Source of the DNA: Tissierellia bacterium
Lineage (GTDB): Bacteria; Bacillota; Clostridia; Tissierellales; Tepidimicrobiaceae
DNA: 29,458 bases
Direction of reading: 5' to 3'
Assembly (NCBI GenBank): GCA_012798935.1
Contig: JAAZMG010000248.1
Coordinates: forward strand, 1 to 29,458
Below are positions 13,914 to 23,494 of this stretch, in pieces. A model generated the notes under the pieces. It was not told the origin of the DNA. It was given only the letters and a program-made list of their open reading frames with translations, and ran no database searches. Position 1 is the stretch's first letter. The number at the start of each line of letters is the position of its first letter. The position numbers and the translations under genes were made by a program.

Positions 13914-14384
13914 ATGACTGCTACTATAACAATTCAAGAATTGTTTACATTTATCTTGTACTTATTAGGAATAGGCTTATTAATTTATTTAATTATGCTT
14001 ATAAAAAATGTAAATAAATTAGTATTAAAAGCTAGAAAGATAGTTGAAAAAAATGAAAAGGAAATAGATACTACTTTGGAACAACTTCCAGAGATTGTTA
14101 CTAATGTAAATCATATAACGGAAGATACGACTAACATAACAAAGGATGTAAAAGAATTAGTAGAGAAGGTATCGCCAGAGGTAACAGGCATAATGACCAA
14201 TACTAATTCAATTACAGGAAAGGTAGACTTTGCCAGCGAAAAGGTTTGTGATTCTATTGATGTAGTAACAGATAGTGTATGCGAGGCTGCTTTTGCCATT
14301 GAAGATAATGTGCGAAATGTAGCAGATTACGTACAGTTAGTGTTGGAAATAATAGATATAATAAGGAATGCTCTAAAAAAATAG
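13914..14384 (+). CDS. DUF948-like membrane-anchored coiled-coil protein
   Basis: This 156-aa protein has one N-terminal transmembrane segment (about residues 8-30), then a long helical region with repeated Asn/Thr/Val heptads (NVNHITEDTTNITKDVKELV and so on), typical of DUF948/YtxG-type proteins. GTG at 13905 lies inside the AGGTGAT ribosome site, so ATG at 13914 is the better start. It follows the YtxH gene, as YtxG and YtxH pair in Bacillus. A hairpin terminator follows. Role unknown; perhaps envelope stress. Confidence 0.82.
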   Translation: MTATITIQELFTFILYLLGIGLLIYLIMLIKNVNKLVLKARKIVEKNEKEIDTTLEQLPEIVTNVNHITEDTTNITKDVKELVEKVSPEVTGIMTNTNSITGKVDFASEKVCDSIDVVTDSVCEAAFAIEDNVRNVADYVQLVLEIIDIIRNALKK

Positions 14385-14398
14385 ATAAGCCTTCCAGG

Positions 14399-14422
14399 GA
14401 GAACCCAGTTGGGTTCTCTTTT
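14399..14422 (+). terminator. Rho-independent terminator of the YtxH-DUF948 operon
   Basis: GAGAACCCA (14399-14407) and TGGGTTCTC (14410-14418) form a perfect 9-bp stem separated by GT, so the pairs next to the GT must open to make a loop; TTTT follows. It lies 15 bases after the DUF948 stop. Confidence 0.88.
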
Positions 14423-14498
14423 AGTAATTGGTGAGAATATTTTAAAGGTGGAAGGAAATTGAGCAAAAAGGATAAACATGATATAAGGGGGAATGAGT

Positions 14499-15227
14499 AT
14501 GAAAAAGGTTACTATATACGGCCATAGAGGGGCTTCTAGATACGCCCCTGAAAATACTTTTGCATCCTACAATAAAGCAGTGGAGATGGGGGCAGATGGA
14601 ATTGAAATAGATGTACATAAAAGCAAAGACGGCTATCTAATAGTATGCCATGATGAGAGGGTAGATAGGACTACAAATGGAAAAGGCCTTATCAAGGAAT
14701 TAACATTGAAAGAAATTAAAAACTTAGATGCAGGTAGCTGGTTTTCTAAAGAATATCAAGGTCAACAAATTCCAATACTAGAAGAAGTATTAGAATTTGT
14801 TAAAAGAAAAGATATATTATTGGATATAGAAATCAAAAACGGACCAATTTTTTATGATAAAATAGAAGAAGATATTGTAAACCAGGTTAAAGCTTATGGT
14901 TTAGTAGAGCAAACTATAATATCATCTTTTAATCATTATAGTTTAGCTCATATTAAAAACATTGCCAAAGAATTTAAGACTGGTATACTATATATAGCAG
15001 GCATGATAGAACCTTGGAATTATGCAAAGAAGGTAGGTGCCTCAGCTATACATCCATTATTTTTAACTATTAATAGGGAGATAGTTAAGGAAAGTCAAAT
15101 AAATGGCATTATGGTAAATCCTTTTACAGTCAATGGAGAGGAAGAGTTAAAACTAATGAAAGCATTTAATGTAGATAGTGTGATAACTGACTGTCCTGAT
15201 GTATGCAATAGAGTATTTAACATTTAA
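14499..15227 (+). CDS. Glycerophosphodiester phosphodiesterase
   Basis: This 243-aa single-domain GDPD hydrolyses glycerophosphodiesters to sn-glycerol 3-phosphate and an alcohol. The family residues are present: the His-Arg pair and Glu of GHRGASRYAPENT, EIDVHKSKDG, and the catalytic His of IVCHDERVDRTTNG, with DIEIKNG further on. No signal peptide is seen, so it is a cytoplasmic form. GGGGG lies 7 bases before the ATG at 14499; an ATG two codons earlier overlaps it. A lipid kinase follows 23 bases later, which suggests a joint role in phospholipid turnover or recycling. Confidence 0.93.
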   Translation: MKKVTIYGHRGASRYAPENTFASYNKAVEMGADGIEIDVHKSKDGYLIVCHDERVDRTTNGKGLIKELTLKEIKNLDAGSWFSKEYQGQQIPILEEVLEFVKRKDILLDIEIKNGPIFYDKIEEDIVNQVKAYGLVEQTIISSFNHYSLAHIKNIAKEFKTGILYIAGMIEPWNYAKKVGASAIHPLFLTINREIVKESQINGIMVNPFTVNGEEELKLMKAFNVDSVITDCPDVCNRVFNI

Positions 15228-15250
15228 ATATCTATGAAAGGTTGGTAATT

Positions 15251-16138
15251 ATGGAAAAAGCTAAAATAATATTTAATCCTTCATCTGGTAGACAACTTAT
15301 GCAAAGAAAAATAGATTATCTAGCTAATTTGCTAATAAATGAGGGCTATACTGTAAGTAAATTTAATACTAGGAAAAAAAATGATGCTATGATAGAAACT
15401 ATGAATAGTTGTGAGGGAGATTGGGATTTTATAGTAGTTTGTGGTGGAGATGGTACGGTGAACGAAGTAGCGAAAGGAATAGTAAAGAGCAAACGGAAAA
15501 TACCTGTGGCCATTTTACCGGCTGGTACAGTAAATGATTTTGCCAACCATATGGGATTGCCAAGAAATATAAATGGTTTTTTTCAAATGATTAAAAATGA
15601 AAAAGTAATAGATGTAGATTTAGGAAAGGTTAATGATGAATACTTTGTAAATGTTGCAGCAAGTGGACTCTTAACTAATGTAGGATATCAGGTACAACCA
15701 GAAGCAAAAGCTGTTTTTGGAAGGGTGGCATATTATGTGGAAGGTGCAATGGAGATACCTAAACAAGGATTTGATCCCATAAGAGTAAGGTTTGAAAGTG
15801 AGGAATATAATAAGGAAGAAGATATCCATTTGTTTTTAATATCCAATAGTGCTTCTATAGGGGGATTTAAAAGATTAGCCCCTGATGCAAATGTATCCGA
15901 TGGCTACTTAGATGTAGTAATTATAAAAAAATCCGAAGTACAAGATTTGGCACAAATATTTATAAATATTTTTAAAGGAGAGCATATAAACCATCCTAAT
16001 GTATCATATTTTAAATCTAAAAAAATCCTAGTGGAGACTAAAGAAGATGTTACTATAGATATTGATGGAGAATATGGTGGAAAATTACCAGCTATATTTG
16101 AAGTAGAACCTGCTGGTTTTAAAATATTTATACCTTAA
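15251..16138 (+). CDS. Diacylglycerol/lipid kinase (DagK/YegS/BmrU family)
   Basis: This 295-aa protein is a lipid kinase of the DAG kinase catalytic family, which phosphorylates diacylglycerol or related lipids, returning them to phosphatidate. IIFNPSSG at the N-terminus, GGDGTVNEVAKGI (the nucleotide-binding signature) and LPAGTVNDFA are all intact, with IDIDGEYG near the end. The open frame begins with a TTG at 15242, but ATG at 15251 after GAAAGG is preferred. It follows the GDPD gene and precedes a MarR regulator on the same strand. Substrate choice (DAG or another lipid) is not set by the sequence. Confidence 0.92.
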   Translation: MEKAKIIFNPSSGRQLMQRKIDYLANLLINEGYTVSKFNTRKKNDAMIETMNSCEGDWDFIVVCGGDGTVNEVAKGIVKSKRKIPVAILPAGTVNDFANHMGLPRNINGFFQMIKNEKVIDVDLGKVNDEYFVNVAASGLLTNVGYQVQPEAKAVFGRVAYYVEGAMEIPKQGFDPIRVRFESEEYNKEEDIHLFLISNSASIGGFKRLAPDANVSDGYLDVVIIKKSEVQDLAQIFINIFKGEHINHPNVSYFKSKKILVETKEDVTIDIDGEYGGKLPAIFEVEPAGFKIFIP

Positions 16139-16173
16139 AAGTTATAAAAATAGTTTATTTGGAGGGAGATGTT

Positions 16174-16620
16174 TTGGAGGATAAAGGGTCACGGGAAAAT
16201 ATAGTCAATATAGAAAAACATTTAAGAAAAGTTGATTATATTATAAGGTTAAAAGGTAGGGAAATATTAAGTGATCTTAATATTACAGTACCTCAATTTA
16301 CGGCATTGCAAATTCTCATTTATAATGGAGAGTTGACCATAGGCGAATTGAGTCAAAAAATGGCTTTAGCTTGTAGTACTATAACGGATTTAATTGATCG
16401 GATGGAGAAAAATAGTCTTGTAGTTAGAAAAAAAGATAAAAATGACAAGAGGGTTGTAAGGATAGAGGTATTACCTGTAGGACATGAAATTGTGGAAAAG
16501 GTTTTAGAAAAGAGGGTAAGATTTTTAGAATCAAGGATGATTAATTTGACAGATGAAGAAAAGTTTTCCTTAGATAAAGGGCTTGAGTCTTTATATAATG
16601 TGATGAAAAATAACCAATAA
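16174..16620 (+). CDS. MarR-family transcriptional regulator
   Basis: This 148-aa protein has the winged-helix fold of the MarR family: a dimerisation helix, then VPQFTALQIL, the helix-turn-helix LTIGELSQKMALACSTITDL and the wing VVRKKDKNDKRVVRIEV. Such regulators bind palindromic operators and release them on binding small ligands. No ATG is in a suitable position. GGAGGGAG (16161-16168) stands 5 bases before a TTG at 16174, which is chosen; a TTG at 16159 would overlap the ribosome site. It lies between the lipid kinase and the 1797-aa signalling protein. Its target is unknown and could include this gene run. Confidence 0.88.
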   Translation: MEDKGSRENIVNIEKHLRKVDYIIRLKGREILSDLNITVPQFTALQILIYNGELTIGELSQKMALACSTITDLIDRMEKNSLVVRKKDKNDKRVVRIEVLPVGHEIVEKVLEKRVRFLESRMINLTDEEKFSLDKGLESLYNVMKNNQ

Positions 16621-16670
16621 TACTATAGTTATTATGTGGCTGTAGGTATAGGTAAAGGGGAAATAAGATT

Positions 16671-19600
16671 ATGAAGTTAATAGATAATCGATACAAGATT
16701 GGGAAGATTTTAGAGGAGGATTTATATAGTAGCACCTATGAAGCAATAGACTTTTGGAATAATGATAGAAGATTATTTATGAAACTTTACAATGTAGATA
16801 AACAAAACAAAGTAATAGACTACTTTACCCACAATTTTATTTACTTATCTAAAATAAAACATAAACATTTGCTTACAAGTGGTGAGTTTAGCATAATAAA
16901 GACAATAGACAGGAAAAAGGTAGGTATCAAGCAATACTATTCTACTATGGAGTATATTAATAACCCTAGCCTTGATAAGATCTATATGACCTTAAGTTTT
17001 AGGGAAAAGTTAAATATAATATTACAGGTATGTACTGTTTTAGATTTTTTGCATTATAAGGGAATAGTGTATAGACATTTAAGCCCTTCAAATATTTTTT
17101 TATTAGAAGATGGAATCATTAAGATAATGGACTTAGTAAATATTTATGAAAATATAATACATACAGACTATGATAATTTAACAAGATATTTTATAGCGCC
17201 AGAAGTACTACTGGAACATGAAGATATAGTAAATAAAAATGCAGATAAATATTCTTTAGGAATGTTGATGATATATTTATTAACAGAAGATTTTTATAGA
17301 AGTAATAATAAAGAATTTAATTATATAAGTGAATCTCAGCTAAATGATAAACAAATAAAGTTTTTAAATAAAACTATAATTAATTTAACTAAAAGAAAAT
17401 CTGTTACGAGAGAAGGTATTTTAAGGGATATAATTGACAATATAAACAACATATTTAACATGGATTATAAATACAGTTTAGAGAAAGAAAGGGGTACTCT
17501 CAACTTTAAAACAAAAATAATAGGTAGAGAAAAGGGAATAGAAAAGATATTAAGATTTGATGATTATTTTGTTGATAATAAATTTTATAGGAAAGCAATA
17601 TGTATAAATGGTGACATAGGAGTTGGCAAAACTCGATTTCTTAAAGAGATAGTCCATCTATTAAGGATGAGGGGGAGAGATGTTTATTATTCAGAGATTA
17701 CTGAAGATGACAATATTGATTTTAAGCCTGTGACAAATATTTTGCGTCAAACTATTAAAGATACTCCTAGAGATATTTTGGGAAAATATGGAATCGAGTT
17801 TGCTAGGGTATTGCCGGAATTAAAATTTTTGTCAGGAAATGAATCCTTTAATGGAACAACTGGGAATAGAGAAAGGCTAAGATTATATGATAGAATTACC
17901 AGATATTTAGAAGAGTTTTCTAAGGATAGGCCTATATATTTAGTTATCGATAATATTGAAAAATGCAATATTCAAATTTTGTCTTTATTTGACTATATAA
18001 TGAATAATATTAAAAAAGGTAATATATTATTTATAACATCTTTTAATGAAAAGATGTTGATAGAAGGCTCTATTAATAAAAAGATATTAAATAAATTGAT
18101 TGTACAAGAATGTGTAGAAGAGATAAAACTTCCTAATTTTGATTTATCAGAAATAGGAGAATTTATTCAGCATATTTTAGGAATAAGTTATAAACCGTTA
18201 AAGTTTTCTGCAGTTATGTTAAAGGAAAGCCAAGGCAATCCAAGACATATAGAGTATATGATGAAAAATTTATTTGCAACGGGAGAATTGTTTTTTAACT
18301 CTGAAGGATTTTGGGAAATAAAGACGCAGAAATACTCAGACATTTACTTTCCTTCAAGTATAGATGAATCCTTGAAAAATCAAATAAGCTTAATTGAAGA
18401 TAATTATATGGACATTATGGAGATTGTTTCAATATATAAAAGCTCTGTATCAAAGAAAACTTTATTAAAAATGTTAGATATAGGGACTGAGGATTTAAAC
18501 AATAAATTGGATGAATTAATTAGAATGGGGTTATTAGATGAAAAAGTTGCTGACTGGGGATATAGCTATAGTATAGGTAACATTCAATTAAAAAAACTTA
18601 TCTATCATAAAGTTCCTAAAGATGAAAGAATTAAACTTCATAAAAAAGTAGCCTTATTATTAGAAGAAATATATAGAGATGATTATAAAGTAATAATGGA
18701 TGAACTGATCCATCATTTAATGTCTTCAAATCAACTGAACAAGGCATTAGGTTATATGACCCGAGAAGCAAGAAAAGGTACAAATATATATGGTTCTCAA
18801 TCTATACTTTTATGGAAAGAGGCTTATGAAATATCTAAGAACATAAAGTCCAAATATAAATTTGAGATACTAGAAAATTTAGGTAAGGGTTATGCGATTA
18901 AGGGTGAAAATGATAAAGCATTAAAAATATACACGGAACTTTTGGAGGAGTCTATAGGATTAGGAGAAACAAAATACACTATTGTAGCTAACATTGGCAT
19001 TGGTGAAATATATTTAAATAGAAATTTAATTGATTTAGCTTTGGGAAAAGCTAATAGATCTATAGAACTTTCTAAGAAGACAAGATATTTAGATGGATTG
19101 GTACAAGCCCATATATTATACAATAAAATACTGTTAGATAATGGGAAGTTAGAAGACGTAGAAAAAAACATGGAATATTTATTGGAGTTTTCTATTAAAG
19201 ATAGTTTAAATAAATATTTAGGAGATATTTATAATATATTAGGTCTTGTAAAGTATTATAAGGGTGATATTAAAGAAGCAATAAACAATTTCAGAAAAAG
19301 CATTCCAAGATTTCATGAGATGGACAAATTTATTGACTCTACCAAACCTATAAATAATATTGGCAACATATACATGCATTATTATGGTGATAAAAAAAGG
19401 GCAATGGAGTATTATAAAGAAGGTTTAGATATCTTGGAAAAATATAGTGCACCCCATACGGAATTAATATTTCTTAATAATATAGGGGAGGTATATATAA
19501 GCCTTTGTGAATATGATAAGGCTAAAGAGTATATAGAAAAAGCTAGAATTGTATCTACAGATGTAGAAGATACAAATATGATATTTTTGACTAATATAAA

Positions 19601-22064
19601 CTTAGGATTAATATATTTATTAATTGGTAATTATGCTGAAAGTTATAATTATTATATTATGCTTAAGGAAAGCTATGCTAAAAATCAAGTATATAGTCTA
19701 GAAGTAACTAATCAGTACTATAATTATCTTGGAGAGTTTTATTGTACTTTTGGGAAATGGGATGAATCTATAAAGTACTCTCAAAAAACTATGGATATGT
19801 GTAAGGAATTTAGCTATAAAGAATATTTAAGGGCTAAGTCTAGAATGGTTTTTGCTGCATATTTTAAAAATAGTATATATGATAAAAATTCTATAGAGGA
19901 TATTAGAACTGAATTTAAGAATATTAATTTAAGTTTTGACAGAAGAAGGTTCTTACTATATATGGCTATAATTTCATTTTCAGAAAGGGACTATAAATAT
20001 GTAGTGGATATTCTTCAAGAAGATAAGGAACTTAAGAAAGATTGTTCCTTTCTGGTTCTTGACTACATTAGGGAAATATTGCTGTATAGTATATCAGATG
20101 AAGAATATAGCCATAAGAATATAATAAGGTTAGAAGAGGATATGAAAAAACATAATTTGCTATTTATAGATATATTTTTCAATACCTTATTAGGGTCTAA
20201 ATTTTTTGAAGATGGAAAATATTATCAAGCTATTAATTATTTATTAGAGGGTTTAGATACAATATATAGATTAATTAAAGATATTCCAGACAAAGAATTA
20301 CAAATTAGCTATATAAAAAGTCGAAGGGGAGATGATATAAAGGACAAGCTAGCAGAAGTAATATATAAAGTTTTTCAAAAGGAGATAAGTTACATTCATA
20401 TAGAAGATTTAAATTTTGAAGACAATATTGAAAAATACTTTGAATATGAATCTTTACTTAGTTTAATGAGTGATGAGGAATTTGCTAGGATAACAGAAAC
20501 CAATTATGTTTATGATGAAATTAAAGAGATAGATAGCATTGAGACTTTAATATCAAAATTAACAAGTGATTATGAGCATAATTTAAAACTTATTTTAAGA
20601 TATCTTGCTAAAGAAACTTTTGCTCAAACGGGTTATATACTAATCTATGATGAGGAAAGTAATAAATATATACCTATTATAAGTTTGAATGATGATATGA
20701 ATTGGTCGCCAAATGAAAATTTACTAGCTTTAGCTAATAGACATAAGAGAGGAATCTTAATTAATGATAATTTAGGGGATAATGTGATAGGACTATATAA
20801 AGGGTTTTTACCCAAAGGAACTAGGGCTTTACTCTGTGTTCCAATTACAGTATCTAAGTCTAATGGCCTCTATAAAAAGGAAGAAAGAAGGAAGAGCTCA
20901 ACGTTTAATGAACAAATAAATGAAGGATACATCTATTTGGAAACCTTTAGGGTATTTAATAGATTTGATGAAACAAGACATAAATTAGCCTATGTTCTTT
21001 CCCAAATATTATATATAAATATCGAAAACTATAAACTTAAAATACTATCTACTATCGATAAACTGACTGGGACTTATACTAGGAAATATTTCGAAAACGA
21101 ATTTAATAAGATACTCAATGAAGCAAAAAGGAATGAAAAATCCTTTGCTTTACTTATGATAGATATAGACAGATTTAAAAATATAAATGATACCTATGGT
21201 CATAGAAAAGGAGATGAAGTTTTAAATAGAATTGGGCACTGTCTTGTAGATAGTGTTAGAAGTACTGATTTGGTAGCCAAATATGGGGGAGATGAATTCG
21301 TTATAATCCTTAGAAATATAATAGAAAGTGAAGCTAGAAAGATAGGAGAGAAGATTAGATCTAATATTAAAAGGATTAAAGTATCAAAGATAGAAGATAC
21401 TATTACTATAAGTGTAGGTATATCTATGTTTCCAAAACATAGTCAGTTTAAGGAAGAATTAATAGAAAAAGCAGACCAGGCTTTATATAGGGCAAAAGAA
21501 AAGGGAAGAAATATGGTTGTAGTTTGGGATACTCATCTTGCCAATACTTTAAATAGAGTAGATAAACTAGCAGGAATTTTATCAGGAAACACTAATCAAG
21601 ATCAAAGAAATATTTTGGCAATACTAGATGTGATAGAGTTAGTAAGAGAAAATATAGGTCGAGAAGAAAAAATATTTAAATTTTTAGGCAGATTAATAGA
21701 AATTTTGGAGGCTGAAAATTGTACTTTAATTGAATTAGATAATAATAAGGATATTAAAAATACTCGATCTAGGTCTAGATTGAATCCAAAATGGGTAGAA
21801 AATGTTTTTGTTAATTACACTATAGTGAAAAGGGTTATTGCCAGTGGAAAAGGAGAGTTTTTAATAGACTGGGAAAGTGTTGAAGAAGCTGAGCTTACTT
21901 TAAATACACCTAATTGGCAATCTGTAATTGCAATGCCTTTAATTTGTAATGATAGGATGAAGGGCTTAATATATATTACAACACCTATAAAGGAAAAGGA
22001 ATTTGATTATAACGGTTATAACTTATCTAAGGTATTATGTGAAATTTTTTCGATTATAATGTAA
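16671..22064 (+). CDS. Giant multidomain signalling protein: kinase-like, AAA ATPase, TPR, GAF, GGDEF, GAF
   Basis: This 1797-aa cytoplasmic protein joins six regions. Residues 1-260 form a Ser/Thr kinase-like fold with Lys38, Asp154 (DLV in place of DFG), APE (176-178) and DKYSLG. Its catalytic loop, however, reads Tyr134-Arg-His136-Leu-Ser138-Pro-Ser-Asn141, so the HRD aspartate is His and the loop Lys is Ser. Residues 280-500 form an AAA_16-like ATPase with Walker A GDIGVGKT (314-321) and a VIDNIE Walker B. Residues 700-1235 hold TPR-like helical repeats, and 1290-1440 a GAF domain. Residues 1460-1620 are a GGDEF diguanylate cyclase with intact GGDEF (1539-1543) and an RSTD I-site five residues before it. 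Residues 1640-1797 form a second GAF. It should make cyclic di-GMP in response to ligands or partners. The kinase part is probably inactive or scaffolding. The architecture resembles PknK-type regulators fused to a cyclase. The ATG follows AAGGGG. Confidence 0.9.
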   Translation: MKLIDNRYKIGKILEEDLYSSTYEAIDFWNNDRRLFMKLYNVDKQNKVIDYFTHNFIYLSKIKHKHLLTSGEFSIIKTIDRKKVGIKQYYSTMEYINNPSLDKIYMTLSFREKLNIILQVCTVLDFLHYKGIVYRHLSPSNIFLLEDGIIKIMDLVNIYENIIHTDYDNLTRYFIAPEVLLEHEDIVNKNADKYSLGMLMIYLLTEDFYRSNNKEFNYISESQLNDKQIKFLNKTIINLTKRKSVTREGILRDIIDNINNIFNMDYKYSLEKERGTLNFKTKIIGREKGIEKILRFDDYFVDNKFYRKAICINGDIGVGKTRFLKEIVHLLRMRGRDVYYSEITEDDNIDFKPVTNILRQTIKDTPRDILGKYGIEFARVLPELKFLSGNESFNGTTGNRERLRLYDRITRYLEEFSKDRPIYLVIDNIEKCNIQILSLFDYIMNNIKKGNILFITSFNEKMLIEGSINKKILNKLIVQECVEEIKLPNFDLSEIGEFIQHILGISYKPLKFSAVMLKESQGNPRHIEYMMKNLFATGELFFNSEGFWEIKTQKYSDIYFPSSIDESLKNQISLIEDNYMDIMEIVSIYKSSVSKKTLLKMLDIGTEDLNNKLDELIRMGLLDEKVADWGYSYSIGNIQLKKLIYHKVPKDERIKLHKKVALLLEEIYRDDYKVIMDELIHHLMSSNQLNKALGYMTREARKGTNIYGSQSILLWKEAYEISKNIKSKYKFEILENLGKGYAIKGENDKALKIYTELLEESIGLGETKYTIVANIGIGEIYLNRNLIDLALGKANRSIELSKKTRYLDGLVQAHILYNKILLDNGKLEDVEKNMEYLLEFSIKDSLNKYLGDIYNILGLVKYYKGDIKEAINNFRKSIPRFHEMDKFIDSTKPINNIGNIYMHYYGDKKRAMEYYKEGLDILEKYSAPHTELIFLNNIGEVYISLCEYDKAKEYIEKARIVSTDVEDTNMIFLTNINLGLIYLLIGNYAESYNYYIMLKESYAKNQVYSLEVTNQYYNYLGEFYCTFGKWDESIKYSQKTMDMCKEFSYKEYLRAKSRMVFAAYFKNSIYDKNSIEDIRTEFKNINLSFDRRRFLLYMAIISFSERDYKYVVDILQEDKELKKDCSFLVLDYIREILLYSISDEEYSHKNIIRLEEDMKKHNLLFIDIFFNTLLGSKFFEDGKYYQAINYLLEGLDTIYRLIKDIPDKELQISYIKSRRGDDIKDKLAEVIYKVFQKEISYIHIEDLNFEDNIEKYFEYESLLSLMSDEEFARITETNYVYDEIKEIDSIETLISKLTSDYEHNLKLILRYLAKETFAQTGYILIYDEESNKYIPIISLNDDMNWSPNENLLALANRHKRGILINDNLGDNVIGLYKGFLPKGTRALLCVPITVSKSNGLYKKEERRKSSTFNEQINEGYIYLETFRVFNRFDETRHKLAYVLSQILYINIENYKLKILSTIDKLTGTYTRKYFENEFNKILNEAKRNEKSFALLMIDIDRFKNINDTYGHRKGDEVLNRIGHCLVDSVRSTDLVAKYGGDEFVIILRNIIESEARKIGEKIRSNIKRIKVSKIEDTITISVGISMFPKHSQFKEELIEKADQALYRAKEKGRNMVVVWDTHLANTLNRVDKLAGILSGNTNQDQRNILAILDVIELVRENIGREEKIFKFLGRLIEILEAENCTLIELDNNKDIKNTRSRSRLNPKWVENVFVNYTIVKRVIASGKGEFLIDWESVEEAELTLNTPNWQSVIAMPLICNDRMKGLIYITTPIKEKEFDYNGYNLSKVLCEIFSIIM

Positions 22065-22098
22065 AAATTGAAATAATAGCTCTGTGAGGAGGGAGGAT

Positions 22099-23109
22099 AT
22101 GGCAGTAACAATAAAAGATGTGGCAAAGCTAGCTGGGGTATCTATTTCAACAGTTTCAAGAGTTATTAACGATTCTAAACCTGTAAGTTCTGAAATGAAA
22201 GCAAAGGTGCTTGAAGCTATAGAACAGTTAGGATATAAGCCTAATGAGATTGCAAGAAGTCTAGTTACCAAAAAGTCTAATTTAATAGGAATAGTTGTTA
22301 CGGATATTGGTAATTCTTATATAGCGGAAATGGTTAGGGGAATAGAGGAAATAGGTAGAATGTATGGTTATGATATAGTTTTATCAAGTAGTTATGGGGA
22401 TTCCAATACAGAAAAAAAGTTTGCAGAGATATTAAGAAGCAAACAAGTAGAAGGAATAATACTAATATCTGAAACGGTGAATAAGGATGTTATAGATTAT
22501 ATACAAGATTTTAAGATACCTTTTATATATTTGAATAAATATTATATTGACTCAAAATTCCCATCGGTTTCTATTGATGATTATGAAGCAAGTTTTAGGA
22601 TGACAAATTATCTATTGGAATTGGGTCATAGGAATGTTTTATATTTAACTGTTAATGGAGAGGTGGAGACTTCTTTAGAGAAATATAAAATTAATGGATA
22701 TAAAAAAGCAATAGATAGGTTAGAAGAAGGTAGGGAGTGGATATTTTCTGCTAAAGGATTTAGCATAGAAGATGGATACAATATAGGGGATAGAATTGTT
22801 AAGTTTATAAAGGAAGATAATATTACTGCAGTATTTTGCTGTCAAGATGAATTAGCTATAGGGTTAATTAACTATTGTTATGATAACAATATAAAAGTTC
22901 CTGAGGATATTTCAATTTGTGGTTATGGAGATATAAAGATAGCCTCCATCTATAGACCAAGGCTTACAACTATAAAGGAACCTTATTATGATATTGGAGC
23001 AGTTGCAATTAGAAAGATTATAAAAGAATTGGACGGTGAAAAAATAGAAGACAAAAACACCTACCTTCCAATTCAAATAATGAAAAGGGAAAGTTGTAAG
23101 AAAATTTAG
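22099..23109 (+). CDS. LacI-family transcriptional regulator
   Basis: This 336-aa repressor has an N-terminal helix-turn-helix (TIKDVAKLAGVSISTVSRVI, residues 4-23), a hinge (GYKPNEIARSL) and a periplasmic-binding-like sensor domain (about 60-336). It would bind a palindromic operator and release it on sensing a small molecule. The frame opens with a GTG at 22084, but GAGGAGGGAGG precedes the ATG at 22099. It starts 34 bases after the giant signalling gene and lies 452 bases before hutH. Sugar, nucleoside or another ligand cannot be told. A role in hut control is possible but not shown. Confidence 0.93.
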   Translation: MAVTIKDVAKLAGVSISTVSRVINDSKPVSSEMKAKVLEAIEQLGYKPNEIARSLVTKKSNLIGIVVTDIGNSYIAEMVRGIEEIGRMYGYDIVLSSSYGDSNTEKKFAEILRSKQVEGIILISETVNKDVIDYIQDFKIPFIYLNKYYIDSKFPSVSIDDYEASFRMTNYLLELGHRNVLYLTVNGEVETSLEKYKINGYKKAIDRLEEGREWIFSAKGFSIEDGYNIGDRIVKFIKEDNITAVFCCQDELAIGLINYCYDNNIKVPEDISICGYGDIKIASIYRPRLTTIKEPYYDIGAVAIRKIIKELDGEKIEDKNTYLPIQIMKRESCKKI

Positions 23110-23184
23110 CAACAATCTTTAGACCATAGATAATATCTGTGGTGATATAAAAAAATATGAATATAAAAAGAATGAATTATTAAA

Positions 23185-23213
23185 TTTTCAAAAAAATATT
23201 GCCAAGTTATAAT
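23185..23213 (+). promoter_or_regulatory. Candidate upstream hut promoter
   Basis: TTTTCA (23185-23190), 17 bases and a perfect TATAAT (23208-23213). The -10 is the left end of an 11-bp inverted repeat. A second candidate lies at 23316-23343 (TTGTAT, 16 bases, TATAAT). In AT-rich DNA such matches occur by chance, so this call is weak. Confidence 0.35.
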
Positions 23214-23247
23214 AGATGGAATAATATAAATATACACATCTATTATA
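23208..23247. repeat. Inverted repeat overlapping candidate hut promoter
   Basis: TATAATAGATG (23208-23218) and CATCTATTATA (23237-23247) are perfect 11-base arms with an 18-base spacer. The left arm includes the -10 box TATAAT, so a dimeric repressor could sit here. Confidence 0.5.
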
Positions 23248-23437
23248 TAGTTAGTTAATTTTATTACAGAATAAGGTATTCAAGGATTAAAACAATATCA
23301 AGGTAGGTTTTAATTTTGTATAGATTATATTGAATGATATAATTGGTTTTGGATATTATATTTTATAAAGCAAATAAAAGTCAGAAGTTAATGGAACATA
23401 AAAATTACAATGTAATAATGAGGAAATTGGTGATAAT

Positions 23438-23494
23438 ATGTTCAAAAAGCATATATTGCAAGAAATGTTAATAATTAAGAAAACCGCAGATTAA
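23438..23494 (+). other. Possible 18-codon leader peptide before the hut terminator
   Basis: ATG at 23438 follows GGTGAT by 3 bases. The frame reads MFKKHILQEMLIIKKTAD and stops at 23494 inside the palindrome at 23476-23509, with one His codon (residue 5). The arrangement recalls a transcription-attenuation leader. One His codon is weak evidence, and no competing antiterminator stem was found. Confidence 0.25.
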
